The position numbers and the translations under genes were made by a program. 64,000 nucleotides of DNA, from NCBI GenBank assembly GCA_024636975.1, contig JAGXGA010000003.1:1-64000 (forward strand). The letters are read 5' to 3'. Shown piece by piece: positions 1 to 9,598 of the stretch (positions are counted from its first letter, which is position 1; each line of letters begins with the position of its first letter). Origin of the DNA: Mariniphaga sp. Lineage in GTDB: Bacteria; Bacteroidota; Bacteroidia; Bacteroidales; Prolixibacteraceae. The notes under the pieces were generated by a model that worked only from the letters and a program-made list of their open reading frames with translations, did not search any database and was not told the origin of the DNA.

Positions 1-126
1 ATAAAATCAGAAGTAGATGCATGGCAAAATCACAGGAATAATAAGAATGCCAAGATTAACTGGCAGTTTACAAATGACCAGGCACGGATAAAACTCAAAA
101 GGCTTTATCCGTCAATTTCGAATTAA
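1..126 (+). pseudogene. C-terminal end of an IS630-family-like transposase, cut by the window edge
   Basis: Frame 1 reads IKSEVDAWQNHRNNKNAKINWQFTNDQARIKLKRLYPSISN*, which resembles IS630/DDE_3 C-termini (WQFT..DARIKLKRLYP). The 5' part is outside the window, so it may be intact. Confidence 0.65.
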
Positions 127-384
127 CACAACACTAGTTAATTCACCTTTAAACTGATCTATTTCCCGGTAGTTTAATAAACCATTTTTAAAAACCCTCC
201 TCACATAATGAATACGGACTTCCCCTTTCAGAAGATCAATCATTTCGCCATCGCACCATACCCCAGACTGGGTGTAAGCTTGCTCCCACGTTTGAGAAGC
301 ATTATTGGCTTTGTCCTGGGCAAAAGTTTGAGTAACTGCAATGCCCATAAAAAAGAATAGTAATAAAAAGATTTTTGTTTTCAT
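112..384 (-). CDS. small secreted hypothetical protein (90 aa)
   Basis: ORF with an N-terminal signal peptide (MKTKIFLLLFFFMGIAVTQTFAQ). Confidence 0.6.
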   Translation of the reverse strand: MKTKIFLLLFFFMGIAVTQTFAQDKANNASQTWEQAYTQSGVWCDGEMIDLLKGEVRIHYVRRVFKNGLLNYREIDQFKGELTSVVLIRN

Positions 385-660
385 AATCGTAATTTTTTGA
401 GTTAAAAATGTATTTTGGAATAATGATTTAATCCGAAACCAATTTCAGAAAAAACAGCAGGCAGTGCATAGCAACTATGTTTTGAAAACTTTCAATTATG
501 TTGAAAATTATTACAACATTGTTGAAGGAATAACAATTATGTTATAAGAGTAATTTTAGTTGGGCTATCGAGTATGGATTAGGCAGATATGAAGGAAAAA
601 TCTGATGCAGTGGATGTAACTTATATAGGAGCTAATTGGGAATTGTATTGAATCCCCTTA

Positions 661-2562
661 TTATTCAGGAAAATAATAATCTGTTAGATTCATTTTTTTT
701 ATTAACCCGATAAACCTGGGTTCTGAGTGGAGATTCTCAAATTCTGGTTCACCTACTACTCTTACTATTTCTCCAAAGCCACTTTCATAAGAACGTTCAA
801 GGTAAGTCAGTGCAGAATCCTTTTCATTAATAATTGCATAATACCTCGCAATATCTGCAATCAGGTTTGTTTTCCTTTGCAATTCAAATTCAATCATAAA
901 TTTCACTACACCCTCTTTCCCTGACTCAGCAAATATACTGTCTAATATGCCTGCATTCATTTCAGGTGAATCCTCGGACATATATCTTTTATATTCTTCA
1001 ACCGCTTTTGAAATATTATTTTGACTGATATAAACCTTAAAATACATTCTTGAATTGCCTGGTTTTGTTCTTATTTGTCCACATTTATCCACCTCTTTAA
1101 GTGCTTCGTCATAATTTTCATCTTTTAAAAATAAATAGTAACTAAACCAACGAAGTTGCCAGTCAGTTGGATTAAGTTCGATTGCTTTATTTAAATATCT
1201 CCGGGCACCTTCCTTATTTCTGATTACATCAAGGTATTGTGCATATAGATGATAACCCCGGCTATATCCGTGATTTATTTTCATTGCCAGCTTTAATTCT
1301 TTCTCTGCCATATCCCAGTTATAATCGAAAAAAGTAGCTATTGCCCCTAAGTTTGCATGTGCTTCAGCAAGGTTTTTATCAATATCAAGCGCTTTTAAAG
1401 CATACGCTCTGCTTTTGGGTATGCCCTCCTCTCGTGTGTAATTGCCAAACCATGTGCTGGTAACATAAGTATCGGCCAAACCGGCATACGCCAGGCAGTA
1501 ATTTGAATCGAGTTCAAGTGCCTTGTTATAACATTCTATGCTTTTTTCAAAACTTTGTTTTGTTCTTAAACGATGGTTTAAACGACCCTCCAGGTAAAAA
1601 TTATAGGCATTCTGGTTACTCGTATAAGTTTTATCAATCATTTCAATTTCTTTAGGTGAAAGGATTGATTCCAGTTGGCCGGCCACATTTTTTGCAATAT
1701 CGCTTTGGATAGCAAAAATATCTTTCATTTGCCGGTCATATATTTCTGACCATAGATGCCTGTCGCTTCGGGCATCGATTAGTTGTACACTAATACGAAC
1801 ATTATCATTCTGCTTTCTTACACTACCCTCAAGGAGGTAGTTTACATTCATTTGTCGGGCTATTTCAGTTGATGAGAGTGTACTCTCCCGAAACTGCTCT
1901 GCAGAAGTTCGGGACACAACTTTCAAATCTGATATTTTGGTTAGGTTATTCAGGATATCTTCTGAAATTCCGTCGGCAAAATATTGGTTGTTTACTTCAG
2001 TGCTTAGATTTTTAAAAGGAAGGACGATAACCGATTTTTCAGCATGAAAATTCACTTTCCCTGCTGAGGAATTCAGGGGATTGACATTAAAACCGAAGAA
2101 AGACGCAAGTAAAATTGAAGATATACCGATGAAGGCAAAAATCAATTTCTTATGGCGAATTCCTCGCCATTTATTATAAGGCAATTGGAGTTTGGTGTTG
2201 TTTTTTGAATTTGAAACCGCCAAACTATGTTTTTTTGCCTCTCCGGGAGGATATCCATAATGTTTATGAAAACAGTGGTTAAAATAAGCCGGACTGCCAA
2301 ATCCGACTTCATAAGCTATTTCTGAAACAGTCATGGAAGTTGTTTTGAGCATCTCCATAGCTTTATTTAACCTTATTTCACTTATAAAGAAACTAGCTGA
2401 TTTTTTGGTAACGGATTTAATTTTGATATAAAGCATTGATCGGCTCATTCCCATTTCGCCAGCCAATTGGCTAACTCCAAACTGCTCATTGTTCAGGTTG
2501 GACTCCACAATTTCGGTCAAGCGGTTTAAAAAAACCTGTTCTTCAAGATTATAACTGGTCAT
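661..2562 (-). CDS. AraC-family HTH regulator fused to a TolB-N/FlgO-like domain and TPR repeats
   Basis: N-terminal AraC HTH (MSRSMLYIKIKSVT...VSEIAYEVGFGSPAYFNHCFHKHYGYPPGEAKK), a TM segment, then VIVLPFKNLS...ADGISEDILNNL...VVSRTSAEQFR and TPRs. Confidence 0.88.
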   Translation of the reverse strand: MTSYNLEEQVFLNRLTEIVESNLNNEQFGVSQLAGEMGMSRSMLYIKIKSVTKKSASFFISEIRLNKAMEMLKTTSMTVSEIAYEVGFGSPAYFNHCFHKHYGYPPGEAKKHSLAVSNSKNNTKLQLPYNKWRGIRHKKLIFAFIGISSILLASFFGFNVNPLNSSAGKVNFHAEKSVIVLPFKNLSTEVNNQYFADGISEDILNNLTKISDLKVVSRTSAEQFRESTLSSTEIARQMNVNYLLEGSVRKQNDNVRISVQLIDARSDRHLWSEIYDRQMKDIFAIQSDIAKNVAGQLESILSPKEIEMIDKTYTSNQNAYNFYLEGRLNHRLRTKQSFEKSIECYNKALELDSNYCLAYAGLADTYVTSTWFGNYTREEGIPKSRAYALKALDIDKNLAEAHANLGAIATFFDYNWDMAEKELKLAMKINHGYSRGYHLYAQYLDVIRNKEGARRYLNKAIELNPTDWQLRWFSYYLFLKDENYDEALKEVDKCGQIRTKPGNSRMYFKVYISQNNISKAVEEYKRYMSEDSPEMNAGILDSIFAESGKEGVVKFMIEFELQRKTNLIADIARYYAIINEKDSALTYLERSYESGFGEIVRVVGEPEFENLHSEPRFIGLIKKMNLTDYYFPE

Positions 2563-2772
2563 TTTATTTTAAAACAATGGTTTACGGCATGATTTAAAGT
2601 ACAATAATTTACAAATAAATGGTGAGTTATGCAATTTAGCCCGTGTATTTTTGTGTTTCTGCTTTTTCAGAAAAACTCACTATTCAAATTGAACCTTTAA
2701 AAATTTCAGTGAAACAGAATTTGTGGCGCTTGCAATTATCTTCTATTTTTACAAAGTTCAAAAAAGAAAAAT

Positions 2773-5691
2773 ATGCAACCTGATTTCAACTTGCTTAAAT
2801 CCCAACTCGAGGGCGATTTGTTTTCCGACAATGTCCAGCGAGTTTTGTATTCTACAGATGCATCGCAATACAAAGAACTGCCGCTGGCGGTTACCCGCCC
2901 GAAAAACAAGGAAGACATTCAGAAAATTATTGCTTTTGCGTGCGAAAATGGAACTTCGGTCATTCCGCGCGGCGGGGGCACTTCGCTGGCAGGCCAGGTG
3001 GTGGGACCGGGCATTGTAGTTGATGTTTCGCGGTATATGAACAAAATACTTGAGCTGAATAAGGAAGAGCAGTATGTGATTGTAGAACCCGGTGTGGTGC
3101 TGACCGAACTGAACCTGGCGCTGGCGCCCCATGGACTGCAGTTCGGGCCGGAGACTTCTACGGCCAACAGGTGTGTTATTGGCGGTATGCTTGGAAACAA
3201 CTCGTGCGGATTGCATTCGCTCATATACGGCAGCGTACGCGAACACATCCTGGAGGTAGACGCTGTACTTGCCGACGGCTCCGAAGCTACCTTCAGGCCG
3301 TTAACAAAAAAAGAGTTCGATCAAAAGCTTAACAGCAATTCCAACCAACTGGAAAAAGCTATTTACCAGAATATTTACGATATTCTTTCAGATACGAAAA
3401 ACCAGAAAGAAATTAGGAAAAACTTCCCTCACCCTGCACTCACCCGACGCAATATGGGGTATGCCATCGATGCCCTTCTTGATTCGGAAGTTTTTACTGA
3501 GGGCGGTGAACCATTTAACTTCTGCAAGCTACTGGCAGGTTCGGAGGGAACACTTGCTTTTTCGCACCGCATTAAGCTTAACCTGCTGCCGTTACCGCCA
3601 AAACATAAAGGACTCGTGTGCGCCCATTTCGAAACACTTGAAGAATCGCTGGAAGGTAACCTTGTAGCCCTGAATCACAATCCGGGCGCCATTGAACTGA
3701 TGGACGACATTATTCTGCAGTGCACAAAGGAAAACATCGAGCAGCGCAAGAACCGCTTTTTTGTAAAGGGCGATCCGGGCGCCATCCTGATGATAGAGTT
3801 TGCCTGCGAGACCGAAAAAGAACTCCTGGAAAAGGCAGAAGCTGTGGAAAGAGATTTACAGGTAGCCGGCCTGGGCTATTACTTCCCGCTTGTAACCGGC
3901 GCCGCCAACATTAAAAAAGTGTGGGCGCTGCGTACGGCCGGTCTGGGATTACTGGCTAACATCCCCGGCGACCGCAAAGGCGTTCCCGGCATTGAAGATA
4001 CTGCCGTACCTCCTTTTCACCTGCCTGCTTATGTGGCCGACATCAAAAAAGTGCTGGCAGAGATGGGGCTCAGCAGCGTGTACTATGCCCACATTGCCAC
4101 CGGCGAAATCCATTTCCGGCCGCTCCTCAACTTCAAGGACCCGGCCGATGTGAAGTTGTTTGATACCTTAATGAACGAAACCGCTAAGCTTGTAAAGAAA
4201 TACGGCGGATCGATGAGCGGCGAGCACGGAGACGGGCGCGTACGCGGAAAGTTCATCCCCTTTATGCTGGGCGAACACAACTATAACCTGCTTAAGCGCT
4301 TAAAAAAAGCCTGGGACCCCGGCAATGTCCTTAATCCGGGTAAGATTACCGATACACCCCCCATTACCGAAAGCCTGCGCGTGGTGCCTGGCAAACCCAC
4401 ACCCGAATTTGATACCGAATTCGATTTCTCGAGATACAGGGGTTACTTCCGGAGTATCGAAAAGTGCAACGGCTCGGGCGACTGCCGAAAGAGCGAGATT
4501 GTTGGCGGAACCATGTGCCCCACGTTCATGGCCACCCGCGACGAATACAAAACCACCCGGGGCCGTGCCAACGTGCTTCGCGAGTTCATGTATGCCGGTA
4601 ACGGGGAAAGCCCCTTCAGTCACCGTGAGGTTTACGACATCCTCGACCTGTGCATCTCGTGCAAGGCCTGCAAGGCCGAGTGTCCTTCCAATGTGGATAT
4701 GGCCAAACTGAAGGCCGAATTCCTGCAACATTACTACGATATACACGGCATCCCGCTACGTTCGAAGCTGGTGGCCTACCTCCCCCGCCTGAACAGCCTG
4801 GCGGTACTAATGCGGTCGTTCTCCAACTTTATGATGGAAACATCGCTGGTTAAAAATTTCATAGGCATTGCCCCCCAGCGGAAACTACCTGCCTTATCGA
4901 AGCTCACCCTCAACAAATGGACCGGCAACGGGATACCTATGCCCGATACAGCACCAAAAGGAAAGGTATACCTGTTCAACGACGAGTTCACCAACTACAA
5001 CGAAAGCGACATCGGAATAAAAGCCATTCTGCTGCTTACCCGGCTGGGTTACGAAGTGAAAATCCCCCAACACCGGGAGAGCGGCCGTACCTTCCTCTCA
5101 AAGGGACTGGTGCGCACCTCAAAAAAAATAGCCACCGAAAATGTGAACCTGTTAAAGAACATTATATCGGCCGATACTCCACTGATAGGCATCGAGCCCT
5201 CAGCCATCCTGGCATTCCGGGACGAATACCCCGAACTGGTGGAAAAGGAGCTGCAGCCGGCAGCCCAAAAACTGGCTGAGCAAGCCCTGCTATTCGAAGA
5301 ATTCTTTGCCGCTGAAATGGCAAAGGGAAACATCACCCCGGGGCAGTTCACCAAAGAAGAAAAGCAAATCCTGCTGCACGGGCACTGTCAGCAAAAGGCA
5401 GTTGCAAGCACTTCGCCCACCATCCAAATGCTTTCGCTGCCCGAAAATTATACAGTGAAGGAAATTCCTTCGGGCTGCTGCGGCATGGCCGGCTCCTTCG
5501 GTTACGAGAAGGAGCATTACGACCTTTCAATGAAGATAGGTGAAATGGTATTGTTCCCTGCCGTGCGCGAAGCCAGTGAGGCAACCGTTGTTACAGCACC
5601 CGGTACCTCCTGCCGCCACCAGATAAAGGACGGCACAGGCAAAAAGGCGCAGCACCCGGTGGAGGTGCTGTTTGAAGCGCTGGAGAAGTAG
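2773..5691 (+). CDS. FAD-binding oxidase / D-lactate dehydrogenase-like protein with C-terminal Fe-S (GlpC-like) domain
   Basis: FAD_binding_4 motif (VIPRGGGTSLAGQVVGPGIVVDVSR), SGEHGDGRVRG, DLCISCKACKAECPSNVDMAKLKAEFL and GCCGMAGSFGYE. Confidence 0.92.
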   Translation: MQPDFNLLKSQLEGDLFSDNVQRVLYSTDASQYKELPLAVTRPKNKEDIQKIIAFACENGTSVIPRGGGTSLAGQVVGPGIVVDVSRYMNKILELNKEEQYVIVEPGVVLTELNLALAPHGLQFGPETSTANRCVIGGMLGNNSCGLHSLIYGSVREHILEVDAVLADGSEATFRPLTKKEFDQKLNSNSNQLEKAIYQNIYDILSDTKNQKEIRKNFPHPALTRRNMGYAIDALLDSEVFTEGGEPFNFCKLLAGSEGTLAFSHRIKLNLLPLPPKHKGLVCAHFETLEESLEGNLVALNHNPGAIELMDDIILQCTKENIEQRKNRFFVKGDPGAILMIEFACETEKELLEKAEAVERDLQVAGLGYYFPLVTGAANIKKVWALRTAGLGLLANIPGDRKGVPGIEDTAVPPFHLPAYVADIKKVLAEMGLSSVYYAHIATGEIHFRPLLNFKDPADVKLFDTLMNETAKLVKKYGGSMSGEHGDGRVRGKFIPFMLGEHNYNLLKRLKKAWDPGNVLNPGKITDTPPITESLRVVPGKPTPEFDTEFDFSRYRGYFRSIEKCNGSGDCRKSEIVGGTMCPTFMATRDEYKTTRGRANVLREFMYAGNGESPFSHREVYDILDLCISCKACKAECPSNVDMAKLKAEFLQHYYDIHGIPLRSKLVAYLPRLNSLAVLMRSFSNFMMETSLVKNFIGIAPQRKLPALSKLTLNKWTGNGIPMPDTAPKGKVYLFNDEFTNYNESDIGIKAILLLTRLGYEVKIPQHRESGRTFLSKGLVRTSKKIATENVNLLKNIISADTPLIGIEPSAILAFRDEYPELVEKELQPAAQKLAEQALLFEEFFAAEMAKGNITPGQFTKEEKQILLHGHCQQKAVASTSPTIQMLSLPENYTVKEIPSGCCGMAGSFGYEKEHYDLSMKIGEMVLFPAVREASEATVVTAPGTSCRHQIKDGTGKKAQHPVEVLFEALEK

Positions 5692-5922
5692 GAATTGTTT
5701 AATCAAATACCGGAAGACAAATCCTATATTTACAAATTGAATTAATTATTTATTAAAGTTTCCCACTTGGGTAATTTTAATAAATTTAAAAGCGCTGCAC
5801 CCTGCAGAGGGGTTGTTTAAGGTGCAGGAAATTAAAAGGTTATTAATTTTATACATCAGAAAATTAACGGATTATTGGCAGCCATTTTGATCAAGGACAG
5901 GCTGTTCAGATAGGAACTGTTT

Positions 5923-8124
5923 TTATCTTCGGGCTAAACCAGTTATTTCTTTTCCATTTTCAGATTCAGCCCCTGCCTTCATTCCCCAGTTTTTGTCAAG
6001 CACGGAAAGTATATCTGTAAAACGCTCTTCCTCCCGCACAATGTCTAAAAGATCGGGGTAAAAATGATGAATGGAAAGCATCTCCCAATAATTCCAATGT
6101 TGTATTTGGAGAAACAGCTCCCAGGCCTGCTCTTTGTTTCCCCTGATGAGCTCCAATAATCCCAATGCAAATTCATCATCTTTTATTATTTTAATATAAT
6201 TCTGAGCTTCAGCTTCTTTACCAACTCTGTGTAAACTTAGCATCAGTGTAACCAACGGGCCATTTCCTGCCCAGGGTACAGAAAGATCTTTGAGAAGTCG
6301 TATGGCCTCTTCATATTTTCCCAGATGATATAAAGCCAGCCCGGCTTCAAACGGAGCAGTAGTAAAATCGGGCTGTAGCTGCCAGAGTCTTTTAGCATCG
6401 CTAAGAGCAGTCTCGTATTCCCGAACAGTAAGCAGCGCCAGTGAAAGATTACTCACAGCTTCCTGGGAAAGAGGATTCCACTCCACACCTTTTTTCGCAT
6501 GTTCCAGGCCTAGTGGCCGGTTTCCCGTTAAAAGAAAGATCCAGCATAACCAGGCATGTGCTTCAGCATAGCCGGGGCGTATTTGTACTGCTTTTTTCAG
6601 GTGGTATATAGCAGCATTCCCGTCCCGCCGTGTGGTGTGAAGCAGCCCCAGGGAAGCATAGGCTTCTGCCAGCCCGGGATCAATGTGTAATGCTTCCTTT
6701 GCCGCTTTTTCTGCTTCAGGAAGGATTTTTTGCCCGTCTTTTTCGTAACTGTAATCATGAAGCAGAGAAAGCGAATCTGCCAGACCCAGCCAGGCCTGGG
6801 CATATTTGGGATCACGTGCAAGTGCCGATCTGAAATAACCTTCAGCTAAACGCATTGCCTTTTCCGATCTCTGGTCCAGGTTCCATTTGCCGTGAGCGTG
6901 AAGGCGAAATGCTTCCAGGTCTTCAGTAGGAATATGCTTTATGGCTTTCTTTTCTTTGCTGGTGAGGCGCATTTCCAAAGCCTCGATGATGTTATGGGTG
7001 ATTTCAGACTGAATTTTAAATACTGCCCCGGCAGAAAGTTCCCTTTGAAAGATCTCTGCCCAAACCTGCCTGTCCTGCACCGCGTTTACAAGCCTCACAC
7101 TTACTTTAACCTGTTTCCCGATTTCCTGTACCTCTCCTGTCAGGACCCAGTTAACCTGAAGTTCCCGGGCAATTTCGGGAAGTAGTTTTGACGTGCTTCT
7201 ATAATTTTGAACCGACGTTCTTGAAATTACGAAGAGATCGGAAACCTGTGAGAGCCTTGTAAGAATATCACTGTGGATCGCAACAGTAAATGAGGAAGCT
7301 TTTTCGAATCCAATACTTTCAAACGGCATTACGGCAATACTTGCCTGGGATGATGGATCCTGCTGAAGCTTTTCGGTAGACGAAACTGTTGGATTTGATG
7401 GCTCCCTCTCTTTAATAAAAAAATAGAGGGATTGAAGTTCCTGCCCCGGTTCTTCTCCAAATTCCTGATTTAGCAGATCAGAATAGGCAGAATATTCCTT
7501 AAGCGCAGCCTCTGGTTCTCCACTCTCATAAAGAAATCGGATAAGCAGAAGATGTATTTTTTCAGATAAAGGATCAAGTTTTGAAGCTTTTTTGACCCAA
7601 GAAACAGCTTCAGTATAATTTCTATTATCAAAAGCTTTTTCTCCAAGCAACCGGCTTTTCTCCAGAGCAAGGTTGTGAAATCTTTTTCTCTCCTGTTCCA
7701 GCCATTGATCAAATTCAACAGCGGCCTCCTGCACGTGAAACCCTTTTAGAAGGTCACTGCGATACAGGCTAATAGCTGTTTCGTAATCCTGTGCATTTAT
7801 AGCTTTTTCAAACGCCACCGCATCACACCAGAACAGATCGGGATTGATAGAAATCTCTTCAGATCCCCTGTTTTCAACAACATCTGTTCCCAAAGTTTTC
7901 CTTATATGATAAAGCATATTGCTAAGAGAGTTCCTGGCACTTTTTTGATCCTGTTCCGGCCAGAATAAAGGCAGCAGACTATCCCTGCGATGAAAGCCCT
8001 GAGGTTTGTGCAGGAGCAAATAAACCAAAAGTGCAAGCCGCTTGGGACCGGCCAAAAAGGAGTGTTCCAATTGCCCCTGGTTGTTTCGCATCTCTGCAGG
8101 CCCAAGAATCTTTAACTCTGTCAT
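5923..8124 (-). CDS. SARP/BTAD-type transcriptional regulator with TolB-N/FlgO-like domain and TPR repeats
   Basis: N-terminal winged HTH (LKILGPAEMRNNQG...LPLFWPEQDQKSARNSLSNMLYHIRKTLG) plus BTAD, followed by IAVMPFESIG...VISRTSVQNYR and TPRs. Confidence 0.88.
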   Translation of the reverse strand: MTELKILGPAEMRNNQGQLEHSFLAGPKRLALLVYLLLHKPQGFHRRDSLLPLFWPEQDQKSARNSLSNMLYHIRKTLGTDVVENRGSEEISINPDLFWCDAVAFEKAINAQDYETAISLYRSDLLKGFHVQEAAVEFDQWLEQERKRFHNLALEKSRLLGEKAFDNRNYTEAVSWVKKASKLDPLSEKIHLLLIRFLYESGEPEAALKEYSAYSDLLNQEFGEEPGQELQSLYFFIKEREPSNPTVSSTEKLQQDPSSQASIAVMPFESIGFEKASSFTVAIHSDILTRLSQVSDLFVISRTSVQNYRSTSKLLPEIARELQVNWVLTGEVQEIGKQVKVSVRLVNAVQDRQVWAEIFQRELSAGAVFKIQSEITHNIIEALEMRLTSKEKKAIKHIPTEDLEAFRLHAHGKWNLDQRSEKAMRLAEGYFRSALARDPKYAQAWLGLADSLSLLHDYSYEKDGQKILPEAEKAAKEALHIDPGLAEAYASLGLLHTTRRDGNAAIYHLKKAVQIRPGYAEAHAWLCWIFLLTGNRPLGLEHAKKGVEWNPLSQEAVSNLSLALLTVREYETALSDAKRLWQLQPDFTTAPFEAGLALYHLGKYEEAIRLLKDLSVPWAGNGPLVTLMLSLHRVGKEAEAQNYIKIIKDDEFALGLLELIRGNKEQAWELFLQIQHWNYWEMLSIHHFYPDLLDIVREEERFTDILSVLDKNWGMKAGAESENGKEITGLARR

Positions 8125-8381
8125 TTCTTTGTGTCGTCCTAAAAAATGTTTAACAGGTTTAACATTTAATTGTGTTATAAATTTACAATTTTATTTTAAC
8201 CCTGAAAAGGCTTTACCAGTACTTATTCTTTAATCGCACTTAGATAGCTATCTAAGATCAAAAACGGATAAAGCAAAGATTCCATTTTATATTTATTAAA
8301 GAAATTATCTGGATCAGCTTCTCACGGAAGCCATAAAAGCCAGGTAACTCTAAACTTTATTAAATTTAATACATTTTAATT

Positions 8382-9590
8382 ATGAGAACTTTAAAAATTT
8401 ATCTGGCAAAGCAGTCAATGCAGTTATGTGTGTTAGTATTTATTTCACTAAGCATAATTGCTTGTGAAAAAGAAGCAGAAGTGTTTGATGTTGAAACAAA
8501 ATCTGCTAATAAGAAAATGAAAAACAACGTATCCGGCGGTCCCTTCGAGTTCCCGGCTCCGGTTTATGATATCGCCAGTACTCCCGATGGTAGTATTCTT
8601 GTTGGGGTTAATGACGGGGGTTCAAGAAGCGTCCAGATCATTAAAAACGGTAAGGTTAAGACGATGGTTGAGGTGGATGCTACATCTGATATTAATGGGA
8701 TTGCAGCTATAGGTGCCGGAAACGCATTTCTGACAACTATGGGCACAGACCTGGCCGTGGAAGGGGAATTATACAGGGTATCTCACGGAACAGCCCGAAT
8801 GGTGGCCGATTTGGCAACCTTTGAAAGAGAAAACGATCCTGATGCGTTTGAAGGTTTACAATGGAAGAACCAGCTTTGTGAAGCTATCGATGGATTTAGT
8901 GCCGGCCCGCAAAACAATCCTTATAAAGTTGTTGCCTTGTCCGGCTCAACAACTTTAGTGGCTGATGCAGCAGGTAATACATTGCTTTCAGCAACTACAA
9001 CAGGAAGTATTGACTGGAAGGCGATTTTCACCCCTCCTGTGGATGAGAACGGTGACTGGATAGTCCGTTGGGTAGCAGAAAATGAGGACGGAGAACCCAT
9101 TCCCTGTTATGTACAGCCCGTCCCCACTTCAGTTGCTGTGCACGAGGATTATATATATGTTGGGGAACTAACGGGAGCCTTAGCCTTAGCGGGGGAAGAT
9201 TTACCTATAGGCCTTTCCCGGGTATGGAAAATTCCTGCTGACGCGAACAATGTAGTTTGTTCTGAAGATTCCGGTCCCTGTGAGGTGCTTATTGACGGCC
9301 TTACCTCGGTGATTGATCTGGATATTGGCCCGGACGGTCTTCTTTATGTTGTAGAGTTTGATGAGAATAGCTGGATCTCATCCTTTGTACCCGGCCTCGC
9401 AGCAGGTGGTACTATAAGTGCTTACGACCTGGAAGGAAATCTTGTAGATGTGGTTGCCTCCGGCCTGTCGTTTCCAAGCGCAATTACTTTCGATAAAAAA
9501 GGAAACCTCTGGTTACTGGAAAACAATAATATAGCTCTTCCCGTCGAAAGGAAACCAACAGTAAGGATGCTTATTTATGAACCCGTATAA
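8382..9590 (+). CDS. ScyD/ScyE-like beta-propeller lipoprotein
   Basis: Lipobox-like N-terminus (SLSIIACEKE) and SMP-30/NHL-like repeats (YDIASTPDGSILVGVNDGG, VIDLDIGPDGLLYVVEFDENS, FPSAITFDKKGNLWLLE). Confidence 0.75.
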   Translation: MRTLKIYLAKQSMQLCVLVFISLSIIACEKEAEVFDVETKSANKKMKNNVSGGPFEFPAPVYDIASTPDGSILVGVNDGGSRSVQIIKNGKVKTMVEVDATSDINGIAAIGAGNAFLTTMGTDLAVEGELYRVSHGTARMVADLATFERENDPDAFEGLQWKNQLCEAIDGFSAGPQNNPYKVVALSGSTTLVADAAGNTLLSATTTGSIDWKAIFTPPVDENGDWIVRWVAENEDGEPIPCYVQPVPTSVAVHEDYIYVGELTGALALAGEDLPIGLSRVWKIPADANNVVCSEDSGPCEVLIDGLTSVIDLDIGPDGLLYVVEFDENSWISSFVPGLAAGGTISAYDLEGNLVDVVASGLSFPSAITFDKKGNLWLLENNNIALPVERKPTVRMLIYEPV

Positions 9591-9598
9591 TTACTATT

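Noticed and set aside
2758-3246. Antisense ORF of 162 aa at the start of the oxidase gene
   Set aside because: Fully opposite a well-supported CDS; composition looks like a reverse-complement artefact.
4300-4746. Antisense ORF of 148 aa opposite the FAD/Fe-S oxidase
   Set aside because: Shadow ORF in a moderately GC-rich coding region; no recognisable domain, and the sense strand has a clear protein family.
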